A stretch of 36,049 nucleotides of DNA from Candidatus Fermentibacterota bacterium (GCA_030620115.1 JAUXFG010000022.1:1-36049); one strand, 5' to 3'; positions 7,476 to 15,552 are shown, counted from the stretch's first letter. Notes: generated from the letters alone by a model not told the origin. Translations and numbers: made by a program.

Positions 7476-9119
7476 ATGAGACGCGTGGCACTTGTGGCAA
7501 TCGTTGGGCTTGCCGCGTTGCTGCGGCTTTGGAGTCTCGATCTATCGCCCTTCCATGACGTTGATGACATTCGTGATTGGGCCAGGGCCAAGCGTGTGGC
7601 GCAAGGCAAAGAACCATGGTGGCTTGGGCCGGATGCAGCAATCAGTACGGACAGAGGAGCGCGACTGCCCGGTGGGCTCTACTACCAATTGCTCGCGGGG
7701 GCGTATCGAATACGCAGAAGCCCTTTGAGTGGCATAGCGCTCACTGCGCTGATGGGGCTGGCTGCCGTTGGGCTGACGATTCCCCTGTCGCGGCTTCTTC
7801 TCCCGGGCTCTGCCGCCCTCCTTGTTGGTTTGATCGCTGCCACTTCGCCTGGTTGGGTGCTCGCCAGCAGAAGAATATGGAATCCCGACTTCCTCCCTTT
7901 CTTTTCCTCGTTTTTCTATTGGGGATTCCTCCTGTGGTTTCTCCGCTCCTCCCGGATGGGGTTCGTTATGCTGTTCGGAGCTGCAGGCCTCTTGGCTCAG
8001 CTTCATCTGTCGTCACTTGCGCTTGTTCCTCTGATGATGCTTGCCGCGTTTTCCTGTCTTTGGAAGCCAAGGCTTCTTCTGCTTGCTCTGCTGGCATTCC
8101 TTCTCCCACTTTCGACTTTTTTCATTCAGGACGCGAGGAACGGATGGTCTGGTTCCAACCGGTTGAGGGCAGTGGTGGCGGAGGTGGTGGCCGGCAGGGA
8201 GGGCAAGTCATCGGAGGGGCTGCCCAAACCTGTGTGCTGGCCTCTGCCTTATCTTCCCCCACTTGGCTCGTGTTCATACAGTGACGATACCATTGATAGG
8301 ACCGTGGCCGCTCTGTTGGTTTCGGATTCCCCGAAGCTGGAGGGCAATGCCCTTCTTGGCATCTACTGGAAACGCGGCCTCGGGAAGCTGATACGTTCCT
8401 TCAATCTCTGTGATCTTCCTTCCAAGGCCAGGGCGCACGGGCACTTGCCTCCAGGCATGAAGGCTCGGTTCTGGGTCGATACGCTCTCGTCCTTGTTTCT
8501 TACCGCGGCAGTGCTGCTGGGTTTCTTGGGGCTCCTGAAAGACTCCATCGGTGGTGAGCGACGTGCACGGCTGCTGCTTCTGCTTGCGATACCCTGTCTT
8601 GTCACTACTCTGATCTCCGGCGTCTCTGGCGCATATCACTTCTACTTCGTGTTTTTCCCCATTCCGGCCCTTGTCGCGGTGCGAGGCGCCACGAGTTTCC
8701 GTCGACTCAGAAGGGGCATGGTGATGGGGCTTGTCGCGGCGGCTCTTCTCAATGCGGGACTGCTTCTCGATCGGCGAATCCATCTCGAAGAGCTCGGCGG
8801 CACGCCGGAGTACGGTGTCCCCTATCGGTATCATCGGCAGGCGACCCAATGGCTGCAGTCGCAGGGAGTGCATGGAGTTCGGGATATCAAGGTGATGGGG
8901 GGGGCAGTCCACCCGTGGCAGTATTCCCTCCACCGGGGAGGCGCGCGCCCACGATTCCTCGTGATTGAGCCTGCGCTCCAACAGGTGTGTGGAGAAGAGC
9001 CAATGTTTTGCGGAGCTACTTGGCTTCGTAAGCGGGCACAATGGAAGAAGAACCTGTGTTTTGTCGCGGGCAGTATATGGATATGCAAGATCCCCGGCGA
9101 GACGGAGTCAGGAACGTGA
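7476..9119 (+). CDS. GT39-like membrane glycosyltransferase
   Basis: About 547 residues with a GT-C layout: a short first helix (VALVAIVGLAALLRLWSL), an acidic first loop (HDVDDIRDWARAKRVAQG) and a cluster of roughly ten further hydrophobic helices. No signal peptide cleavage site is apparent. The family takes sugars from polyprenyl phosphates outside the inner membrane; the exact sugar is unknown. The open frame extends far upstream through the antisense of pepA, but codons only look protein-like from the ATG at 7476. The gene diverges from pepA. Its stop at 9119 lies just before a low-complexity tract and the next GT-C gene, so the two may be co-transcribed. Confidence 0.8.
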   Translation: MRRVALVAIVGLAALLRLWSLDLSPFHDVDDIRDWARAKRVAQGKEPWWLGPDAAISTDRGARLPGGLYYQLLAGAYRIRRSPLSGIALTALMGLAAVGLTIPLSRLLLPGSAALLVGLIAATSPGWVLASRRIWNPDFLPFFSSFFYWGFLLWFLRSSRMGFVMLFGAAGLLAQLHLSSLALVPLMMLAAFSCLWKPRLLLLALLAFLLPLSTFFIQDARNGWSGSNRLRAVVAEVVAGREGKSSEGLPKPVCWPLPYLPPLGSCSYSDDTIDRTVAALLVSDSPKLEGNALLGIYWKRGLGKLIRSFNLCDLPSKARAHGHLPPGMKARFWVDTLSSLFLTAAVLLGFLGLLKDSIGGERRARLLLLLAIPCLVTTLISGVSGAYHFYFVFFPIPALVAVRGATSFRRLRRGMVMGLVAAALLNAGLLLDRRIHLEELGGTPEYGVPYRYHRQATQWLQSQGVHGVRDIKVMGGAVHPWQYSLHRGGARPRFLVIEPALQQVCGEEPMFCGATWLRKRAQWKKNLCFVAGSIWICKIPGETESGT

Positions 9120-9146
9120 GCAACAAGATCGCTTCGTCTTCTGAGA

Positions 9147-9300
9147 ATGGGGTGATGGGGAAGGATTGGGGTGATGGGGTGATGGGGTGTTGGGGAAGGA
9201 TGGGGAAGAACGGAATGATGGCTTCTCGGACAGATGAGATGAAAAGATCCCAATCCATCCGACCCAGTACCCCATCACCCCATCACCCCAGTGCCCCAAC
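9147..9300. repeat. word repeat GGGGTGAT with inverted copy
   Basis: Bases 9147-9205 are built of GGGGTGAT, GGGGAAGGAT and GGGGTGTT words like those at 1-58. Bases 9263-9300 carry the complement (CCCCATCACCCCATCACC), so the two halves could fold into a long hairpin. The tract spans the 5' end of the next gene; if translated it adds an unusual Met/Gly then Pro/His-rich leader. Confidence 0.75.
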
Positions 9301-11065
9301 CGCGAAGCGAAGCGGGGCCAGGCTCATAGTCGGCGTTACTCTTGCGGCATGCTTCATGTTTGGCCTCCGCTTCCGGGAGACTCGATTCACGGGTGACGAT
9401 GCATATATCAGCTACAGATACGCTCGGAACATCGCTCGTGGGGAAGGGCCTGTGTTCAATACCGGTGAGCGGGTGGAGGGGTATACCAATCATCTCTGGG
9501 TCCTTGTCCTTTCCGCGGGGGAGGTCATGGGAATCGAATCCGAGACGACTGCTCAGATTCTTGGTCTCGTATGCGGGCTTGGGATTGTGATTGTTGGCAC
9601 TCGTCTCGCTTTCTGCCTTTCTGGTGGGTCCATGTGGGTCATCTTGGTGCCGCTCTGTTTGGCCTTTTCCAGGGACGTTGTGGGATGGAGCAGTAGTGGG
9701 CTGGAGATGGGATTCTTTTCGTTTCTGATCCTTGCCGCTGCACTGGCGACAGTGCATGAGGGGCGCTCAGGATGGCGGCCCTACTCCATATGGCTGTCGT
9801 CTCTTGCCGCATTGACGCGCCCGGAAGGGTTTCTCTGGCTTATCGGTCTCGTGCTATTCAGCAGAGGGAGGGAAAAGGTGTGGCGTGCCGGGCTCTCCCT
9901 GGTCCTGGTGTTGCCTGCTCTGATCTTCAGAGTATCGTACTACGGCGAGCTCTTGCCCAATACCGCATTTGCCAAAGGGAGCATGTGTCCGGAGAGAGGG
10001 CTTTTCTATGCGGGAGAATTCCTGCGCGTTCATCCCGGGTTTCCCCTCTGGGCGCCTCTGGCTACCATGGCTCTGAAACAAGTGAGATATCTGGGTGGGA
10101 TTCTTCTTGTCTATCTTTCATATGTGCTCGCCGTGGGCGGGGATTTTATGGAATTCAGGATGATGGTGCCGATGATCGTTGTCTCGCTTTCCCTGGCGCC
10201 GATGGTTCTTCAGAGGCTGAGGTTACCGACAGCGCTGCTGTTGGCTCTTGGATGTTTGATCGGGGCGGGGTGGAGCACGGTGCACGGGTACCGGCAGCAT
10301 CCATCACCATACATGATCGAGAACATCGAGTCCCTTTCGGCCAATGCACAGTCGTGGGCCAAGATAGGTGCGTTCCTCGGGACCATGGCGAGGCGGGACG
10401 AGTTGATCGCAGTTGGCCCGGCAGGCGCAATTCCCTACTTCTCAGATCTGCCCACGGTGGACATGCTTGGCCTCTGTGATTGGTGGGTGGCGAGATTCGG
10501 AAGGCGTGCGAGTCAAGCGGCCGGTCACCAGAGAGTCGCCCCATGGGAGTATCTTGCACGAAGAGGTGTTGTGTGGCTGGTGGCACAACCCCAATTGAGC
10601 GCTCAGTCTCACCGCGGGGCTGAGAAGATATCGGTGCGAACCCCATGGGGACGGTATCTCATCATGGGCACCACCCTAAACCCTGACAGCCTGAGGCATG
10701 TGCTTGCTCAGAGAGGGTTTGAGGTGGCATTCCCCGAGCTTGATGCATGCCGACAGGAAGAACGGCGTGCACCGGAACGGTTGATCCAGGCCTGGAGGTT
10801 TTTTGGAGAGGGTGAATTCAGTCGAGCCCGGGAGGGGGCGCGGGGCGCCCGAGGGTCTGCGCATGCGCTGGGCGCCAGGTGGCGATGGCTCGTGCGGGAG
10901 GCATTGGACCTAGAAGAGAGCTGTGCGGAGGCGATGGGTGAAGAAGATGCGGAGAGGAAGCGGTGGGAGGAGATTGAGGAAGAAGTGCCTGAAAGATGGA
11001 GAAGTCGGCTGGAGCTTGTGAAGAGCCCGGGGTGTCGCCTTGACACGGTGGATGCCTCACGGTAA
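9215..11065 (+). CDS. GT-C glycosyltransferase, AftB-like
   Basis: A polytopic protein of about 616 residues. After the first helix (LIVGVTLAACFMFGL) it has TGDDAYISYRYARN followed by RVEGYTNHLWV, then TRPEGFLW, YYGELLPNTAFAKG and GGDFMEFRMMVPM. I recognise this set from a bacterial GT-C family that includes mycobacterial arabinofuranosyltransferase AftB and many uncharacterised homologues. The DD pair in the first loop is the likely catalytic site. The soluble C-terminal ~200 residues end in an acidic, helix-prone region. The start is uncertain: the ATGs at 9215, 9218 and 9239 are all possible, and all lie in or near a repeat tract. The first helix needs a start upstream of about 9330. The sugar and acceptor cannot be named. 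Confidence 0.78.
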   Translation: MMASRTDEMKRSQSIRPSTPSPHHPSAPTAKRSGARLIVGVTLAACFMFGLRFRETRFTGDDAYISYRYARNIARGEGPVFNTGERVEGYTNHLWVLVLSAGEVMGIESETTAQILGLVCGLGIVIVGTRLAFCLSGGSMWVILVPLCLAFSRDVVGWSSSGLEMGFFSFLILAAALATVHEGRSGWRPYSIWLSSLAALTRPEGFLWLIGLVLFSRGREKVWRAGLSLVLVLPALIFRVSYYGELLPNTAFAKGSMCPERGLFYAGEFLRVHPGFPLWAPLATMALKQVRYLGGILLVYLSYVLAVGGDFMEFRMMVPMIVVSLSLAPMVLQRLRLPTALLLALGCLIGAGWSTVHGYRQHPSPYMIENIESLSANAQSWAKIGAFLGTMARRDELIAVGPAGAIPYFSDLPTVDMLGLCDWWVARFGRRASQAAGHQRVAPWEYLARRGVVWLVAQPQLSAQSHRGAEKISVRTPWGRYLIMGTTLNPDSLRHVLAQRGFEVAFPELDACRQEERRAPERLIQAWRFFGEGEFSRAREGARGARGSAHALGARWRWLVREALDLEESCAEAMGEEDAERKRWEEIEEEVPERWRSRLELVKSPGCRLDTVDASR

Positions 11066-11068
11066 GGT
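11040..11068 (+). promoter_or_regulatory. candidate promoter upstream of FN3/membrane protein gene
   Basis: TTGACA (11040-11045) is followed after 17 bases by TAAGGT (11063-11068). The -35 lies inside the end of the preceding gene and the pair sits about 75 bases before the next ATG. The -10 is only partly consensus, so this is tentative. Confidence 0.35.
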
Positions 11069-11144
11069 ATATCCTTAAAAATATGCTCATGACACATCTA
11101 TTCCCGGCCGCACGACGGGATTCAAAGGACAGGAACGGCAACTC

Positions 11145-12320
11145 ATGTTTCTGACGATCATTCTCTCGATTTTTCTTCTTCAGGCGTCAGCGGTCTCTGA
11201 CTCCATCCGTGCCCCCAAGCCCGTCGAATCACTGGTGGCGATGGATGTCCCCAATGATGCGGGCGGCATGATATCGCTGACGTGGGAGATGCCGCCAGGC
11301 GGGGAGACCCTGACACAGTACCAGCTGGTTGAGAAGGCCGAGGAGCCGGGCAACTATGTCGTGGTGGACAGCTTGAGGCCTGATGAACGGCAATCACGTG
11401 TGTCCGGCCTGGAAGACGGCATCCCCGCCCAGTATCGGATTGTGCTTGTAGACCGGCTTGGTCGGAGAATACCGGGGATCCCCACTTCCGGCATTGCTTC
11501 CTCCAAACAGTGGCTCAATGCATCGAAATTGAATCTTCTGGTAATCGCCCTTCTTGTTTCTTTGTCAGTCCTCTTCTATATCCAGAAAGCCAAAAAGGGC
11601 GAGGCTCTGTTTATCAGAAAAATCGCGGGGCTCGAGGCGGTTGAAGAGGCGGTGGGCCGCGCCACCGAGATGGGCCGCGCTGTTCTTTTTGTTCCTGGGA
11701 TCAATGACATGGATGACGTGCAGACGTTGGCAGGGCTCTCCATACTCCAAACCATTGCACGGAAGACCGCTGAGTACGATACGCCGCTGGATGTACCGGT
11801 CTCGCGTTCCCTGGTGATGAGCGCAGGGCGAGAGACGGTGAAGGAGGCGTACCTCGCCGCAGGCAGGCCTGATGCCTACCGAGAGGATACGGTGCACTAC
11901 ATCACTGATGCCCAGTTCGGCTATGTGGCAGCAGTAGATGGCATCATGGTGAGAGAGAAGCCTGCCGCCACCTTCTACATGGGCGCCTTCTTTGCCGAAA
12001 GCCTGATCCTAGCGGAGACGGGCAATTCCATTGGAGCAATTCAGGTGGCAGGGACCGCCATGCCTGCCCAGCTTCCGTTTTTTGTTGCTGCGTGCGACTA
12101 CACACTGATTGGCGAAGAGCTCTTCGCGGCAAGCGCATACCTTTCACGGGACCCAAGGATGCTTGGCAGCCTTAAAGGACAGGACGTGGGGAAGTTTATC
12201 GCCATGGGGGCAGTGGCACTAGGAGCGCTGGCGGAGACGGTAGCCGCTCTCAGTGGAGAGACTGGCCCGGCAGTGATGGTGGCCGCTTTCCTGAAGAGAC
12301 TCTTCTCCATCAATTTCTAA
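11145..12320 (+). CDS. fibronectin III domain protein with membrane anchor and DUF6754-like C-domain
   Basis: The 391 residues start with a signal sequence (MFLTIILSIFLLQASAVS). A fibronectin type III-like domain follows (about 25-115, with ISLTWEMPPGG, YQLVEK and YRIVLVDRLG). A transmembrane helix spans residues ~127-146, and the last ~240 residues form a conserved domain. In that domain FVPGINDMDDVQTLAGLSIL, YDTPLDVPVS, GIMVREKPAATFYMG, LAETGNSIGAIQVAGT, CDYTLIGEELFAASAYLS and LGSLKGQDVGKF resemble what I remember as DUF6754, a family of unknown function. The orientation (outside FN3, inside C-domain) is inferred from the signal sequence and single anchor. Nothing in the neighbourhood fixes the role. 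It could be a membrane complex subunit; I would not name an activity. Confidence 0.75.
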   Translation: MFLTIILSIFLLQASAVSDSIRAPKPVESLVAMDVPNDAGGMISLTWEMPPGGETLTQYQLVEKAEEPGNYVVVDSLRPDERQSRVSGLEDGIPAQYRIVLVDRLGRRIPGIPTSGIASSKQWLNASKLNLLVIALLVSLSVLFYIQKAKKGEALFIRKIAGLEAVEEAVGRATEMGRAVLFVPGINDMDDVQTLAGLSILQTIARKTAEYDTPLDVPVSRSLVMSAGRETVKEAYLAAGRPDAYREDTVHYITDAQFGYVAAVDGIMVREKPAATFYMGAFFAESLILAETGNSIGAIQVAGTAMPAQLPFFVAACDYTLIGEELFAASAYLSRDPRMLGSLKGQDVGKFIAMGAVALGALAETVAALSGETGPAVMVAAFLKRLFSINF

Positions 12321-12445
12321 CCCGGACCGCCGGCATGTATCCCTCTTTCCGTGGTACCTGCATGTAAGAAGACACGGTCCGTCATCCTGCGGCCCTTTTC
12401 TTGAAGCCGAGAATCGACTAAATGACTATGACAGGGTCACGTCTT

Positions 12446-12688
12446 CTAGGACGTGAACATGTTGTTCGGCTCTATTTCGCCGAACCCGCAATAGGCACCG
12501 TCATCATAGGATAATGAGCCGGAGACAGAACCGGAGCCGGTACCAGGGCTGTGGCTGGAGCCGGTGTGATGACCCGTCACCGTCCAAACATAGCCATACG
12601 GAGTCGCCGTGGACTTGCCGCAAGCCAGGGCGGATGTTTCAAAGGTCTTCTCGGAATAGATCGAGGGCTTATAATAAGCTTTCTTCAT
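12446..12688 (-). CDS. candidate RiPP precursor peptide
   Basis: An 80-residue peptide encoded 123 bases downstream of, and on the same strand as, a radical SAM/SPASM gene. The N-terminal ~25 residues look like a leader: YYKPSIYSEKTFETSALACG fits a K-P-x-I-x-S-E-K-x-F-E-x-x-A-L-A-C pattern that I associate with small peptides beside radical SAM genes. The rest is a low-complexity core rich in Gly, Ser, Thr and His (PYGYVWTVTGHHTGSSHS, then GTGSGSVSGSLS) with a C-terminal YCGFGEIEPNN. Only two cysteines occur, C23 in the leader and C67 in the core. The ATG has a weak Shine-Dalgarno (GGAAG). The composition rules out a normal globular protein. Precursor status is inferred from size, leader-like pattern and neighbour. 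Confidence 0.7.
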   Translation of the reverse strand: MKKAYYKPSIYSEKTFETSALACGKSTATPYGYVWTVTGHHTGSSHSPGTGSGSVSGSLSYDDGAYCGFGEIEPNNMFTS

Positions 12689-12811
12689 CAGTATTACTTC
12701 CAGCGTCTCTTTCGTTCCTGAACGGAAAACGGCCAGTATCAGAATTCAATGCACATGACATAAGTAACTGACACCTGAGGTATCAAGGGAAAAATCGACG
12801 CACTCACTGCA

Positions 12812-13909
12812 CTATGGGTGTTGTTCCGTGGTGGATGATTCCTCGCGCAGCTCGTCCAGCAGGCCCGCCCGCAAACAAGCCCATGAGGAGGGGCCAAAGG
12901 CGTCTCCGTCAGATAACAACGCCTCGCCGGGGCATCTGAAACAGATGGGAAGCAGCCTGCAATCCCGGCAGCCCTCCAGATGCGCATTGATCGTTTTCCT
13001 CAACCTAATGAATATGGGGGCGGACCGCCAAATATCGTGGAATCGTTGGCTTCGGAGGTCACCTGCCACCATCTGAAACTGCACGCACGGCAGTACCTTG
13101 CCAAGGGGATTGACCGAGAAGAAATTCACCCCGGCCTTGCACATGTTGTCGATGAGCTTCGATTGCCGGCGAGACTCCCAACGCTGTTCCGAGTCGACGA
13201 CAAATAGACGCTTGGCCTCAACACCCAAAGCAGCACGAAGCTCACTGCCGTTGAGCCTATGAACCAGATTATCATGCGAACCATTGCTCTTGGGCGTCAG
13301 TAGCGGATCCTGGGCAAACGATGTGCCAAGTTTCTCCGATAGGGCGGCAAGATTCTCTTCATGTCCAAGGTTTTCTCTCATAAGAACACTTCGGATCTTC
13401 ACGCGTATGCCGCGCGAGACCATCAGTTCTATTCCGTGCAGCGTCTTCCTAAAACTGCCGGCCGACTTGGTTATGGCATCATGGGTCCCTGCATCCTCTC
13501 CATACAAACTCACACCGATCTCCCATGGCTTTAGATCCGCCAGGGCATCGGCCTGCTTCTCGCCAATCAAGGTCCCATTTGTGGACAGTTTGATGGAGAA
13601 ATGCAGACGCCTCGCCTCATCCAGGATTTCGAAGAGATCCTTCCTTAGGAAGACCTCACCGCCCGTAAAGGTGATTTCCATGGTCCCCTCGGAGGCGATC
13701 TGTCGCAGGATGTCTTTCCATTGGTCAGTGTCGAGCTCATGAGGCGTTTTGCGGCCTGGTTGTATCACATAGCAGTGAATACATTTCTCATTACATCTGT
13801 ACGTAAGCTCGAGTATCCCCGTCAGAGGGATTTGATTGCGGGAAGATCGGGTGACCAGAAGGCCATGAGGGCCGAGTATCGAGCGCTCTTCCTGGGCCGT
13901 GTTGTCCAA
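12812..13909 (-). CDS. radical SAM/SPASM peptide-modifying enzyme
   Basis: A 365-residue radical SAM protein. C39, C43 and C46 in YRCNEKCIHCY form the CX3CX2C motif for the SAM-binding iron-sulfur cluster, and FTGGEVF is the GGE motif. The C-terminal SPASM domain has C257, C275, C314, C317, C323, C326 and C345, enough for two auxiliary clusters. This arrangement is that of PqqE, MftC and other enzymes that build carbon-carbon or thioether links in ribosomal peptides. No PqqD-like recognition domain is visible at the N-terminus. The start is TTG at 13909, directly after the ornithine aminotransferase stop and with GAGGAG upstream; a later start would cut the conserved fold. The likely substrate is the 80-residue peptide downstream. 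An anaerobic sulfatase-maturing or other SPASM role is a less likely alternative. Confidence 0.88.
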   Translation of the reverse strand: MDNTAQEERSILGPHGLLVTRSSRNQIPLTGILELTYRCNEKCIHCYVIQPGRKTPHELDTDQWKDILRQIASEGTMEITFTGGEVFLRKDLFEILDEARRLHFSIKLSTNGTLIGEKQADALADLKPWEIGVSLYGEDAGTHDAITKSAGSFRKTLHGIELMVSRGIRVKIRSVLMRENLGHEENLAALSEKLGTSFAQDPLLTPKSNGSHDNLVHRLNGSELRAALGVEAKRLFVVDSEQRWESRRQSKLIDNMCKAGVNFFSVNPLGKVLPCVQFQMVAGDLRSQRFHDIWRSAPIFIRLRKTINAHLEGCRDCRLLPICFRCPGEALLSDGDAFGPSSWACLRAGLLDELREESSTTEQHP

Positions 13910-15124
13910 TCAGCCATTCTCCTCAGCGCCGCGCAAAACCTCTCCGATGATAGACAGGGCCCAGCCCATCTCCTCGTCACTGATGATCAGAGGAGGTGCG
14001 AACCGAACGATATTGCGATGTGTTTCCTTCGCCAGAAGGCCCTTGCACAATAGCTCCTCACACATGCGCCTGCCATCCACTTTGTCGGGGAAGAACTCAA
14101 CGGCATTCAAGAGTCCTCGTCCGCGCACCTCGGACACAAGAGGGCTCTGAAGGTCTCTTAGCTCGCTTCTAAAACGTTCACCCTGGCGTGTGGCATTGTC
14201 GAGGAGTTCCTTGTCTTCCAAGCTATCCAGAGCAGCCATGGCTACGGCGCAACCAAGAGGGTTGCCACCGAAGGTTGATCCGTGTTCACCGGGTTGGAAG
14301 ATGCCCAAGATGTTTCTTGACGAAACCACTGCAGACACGGGAAAGATGCCGCCGCCCAAGGCTTTGCCTAGGATAAGGACATCCGGTTTGGCATCGTCAT
14401 GCTCATAGCAGAAGAGTTTTCCCGTTCTGCCGAGCCCCGTCTGGATCTCGTCTGCCATGAAGAGTAGGCGACCTGCGGCACATATTTCCTTCACTGCTGA
14501 AAGATACCCGTCGGGAGGCATCTTTACCCCGGCTTCCCCCTGAATCGGCTCTACGAGGAAGGCGACAGTGTTCGGGGTGATTGCTTCTCTCAGTGCATCA
14601 GGATCGCCATAGGGCACCACCACGAAGCCAGGCGTGTACGGGCCGAAATCGTGGCGTGCAACAGGATCGGTGGAGAAGCTCACGATGGTAGTCGTGCGGC
14701 CATGGAAGTTCTCGCGGCAGACGATGATTTCGGCCTTCTCTTCTTCGACCTTCTTTGTCTTGTAGCCCCATTTTCGTGCCGTTTTGATGGCGGTTTCCAC
14801 GGCTTCGGCCCCCGTGTTCATGGGAAGCACCATCTCCATCCCGCAGAGATCGGCGAGACGATGACAGAAGAGACCGAGGAGGTCATTGTGGAATGCCCGG
14901 GAAGTCAAAGTGAGCCGTTCCAATTGGCGATGGGCCACCGCCAAGACGCCTGGATGGGAATGGCCAAGATTATGTGCCGAATATGCGCTCAGCATATCCA
15001 GATAGCGTTTTTCTTCAATGTCCCACACCCATACTCCTTCCCCCCGGGTGAGTACCACGGGGAGGGGATGGTAGTTATGCGCTCCGTACCGGTTTTCAAT
15101 GGCTATCACATCTCGAGTTGTCAT
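13910..15124 (-). CDS. rocD: ornithine-oxoacid aminotransferase (class III PLP enzyme)
   Basis: A 404-residue class III aminotransferase, full length. It shows the ornithine aminotransferase N-terminus (ENRYGAHNYHPLPVVL, then GVWVWDIEEKRYLDMLSAYSA), the NTGAEAVETAIK cofactor loop, MADEIQTGLGRTG with the PLP-binding Asp, and the Schiff-base Lys in ILGKALGGG. The enzyme transfers the delta-amino group of ornithine to 2-oxoglutarate and gives glutamate semialdehyde. Its ATG has a clear Shine-Dalgarno (CGGAGG). Its stop codon directly abuts the TTG start of the radical SAM gene, so the two are co-expressed. Whether it simply heads the operon or acts on the peptide or its ornithine content is unknown; the standard metabolic role is the safe call. 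Confidence 0.9.
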   Translation of the reverse strand: MTTRDVIAIENRYGAHNYHPLPVVLTRGEGVWVWDIEEKRYLDMLSAYSAHNLGHSHPGVLAVAHRQLERLTLTSRAFHNDLLGLFCHRLADLCGMEMVLPMNTGAEAVETAIKTARKWGYKTKKVEEEKAEIIVCRENFHGRTTTIVSFSTDPVARHDFGPYTPGFVVVPYGDPDALREAITPNTVAFLVEPIQGEAGVKMPPDGYLSAVKEICAAGRLLFMADEIQTGLGRTGKLFCYEHDDAKPDVLILGKALGGGIFPVSAVVSSRNILGIFQPGEHGSTFGGNPLGCAVAMAALDSLEDKELLDNATRQGERFRSELRDLQSPLVSEVRGRGLLNAVEFFPDKVDGRRMCEELLCKGLLAKETHRNIVRFAPPLIISDEEMGWALSIIGEVLRGAEENG

Positions 15125-15224
15125 TATTCAACCTCCGAACAATCAATACTCGCAGTGCGCGCGCATCGTGAGTTTTGATTACCGTTTTTCTCCACTGCTT
15201 CCCTGTGGCGCAAGGCGGTGGTAA

Positions 15225-15332
15225 GAGCTGACGAGTTTTCGCAATGCAGACGCGGAAGTTATCGAGGGTTTGACGAAGAAACAAGACTACTTGCCCGCAC
15301 TGTATCGATTTTTTGAAACGCGTGATATCTAG
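15225..15332 (+). pseudogene. possible C-terminal remnant of a lost gene
   Basis: Between rocD and the repeat element, one plus-strand frame reads for 35 codons without a stop and looks protein-like (FRNADAEVIEGLTKKQDYLP, then ALYRFFETRDI, then stop). There is an in-frame stop just upstream and no start codon. It ends exactly where the inverted-repeat element begins. It may be the tail of a gene cut by that element, or chance; a stretch this short is weak evidence. The rest of 15125-15224 shows nothing I can name beyond the rocD leader. Confidence 0.15.
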
Positions 15333-15526
15333 CCTGGACTTCTCACCGGCCTTCGAAGCGAAATGGCTGAGATGGCATTGCCCGCAAGGCTTGCGACCGA
15401 GGCCGACCGAAGGCGTATCCTCTGTGATACGTCGAGGGCGACCGACAGAGCGTAACGCAGTCCCGCGTCGGACGCGGGATGCCATATCCGCCGTTGTAGT
15501 AGAAGGCTGGTGAGAAATCCGGGCTA
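15330..15526. repeat. inverted-repeat element, TTCTCACC family, copy 1
   Basis: A ~197-base non-coding element with imperfect terminal inverted repeats. The left end TAGCCTGGACTTCTCACC pairs with the right end GGTGAGAAATCCGGGCTA, and over 26 bases 23 match. The interior shares GCAAGGCTTGCGACCGAGG and GAAGGCGTATCCTCTG with a second copy at 35507-35731 and holds a TCCCGCG/CGCGGGA hairpin. It encodes no protein, so it would need help in trans to move, if it moves. Confidence 0.75.
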
Positions 15527-15552
15527 ACCCCGGTCTCCCTCATCGGAACATC

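Noticed and set aside
12514-12771. 85-codon plus-strand frame opposite the peptide gene
   Set aside because: No family features; it is the shadow of the peptide gene and its leader.
12758-12786. Separate promoter for the peptide gene (TTGATA, 17 bases, TTATGT on the minus strand)
   Set aside because: Spacing is right but the -10 is poor; the peptide may simply be transcribed with the radical SAM gene. Not listed as a feature.
14651-15178. 175-codon plus-strand frame antisense to rocD
   Set aside because: Shadow of a well-supported aminotransferase; Gly/His-rich composition expected from the opposite strand.
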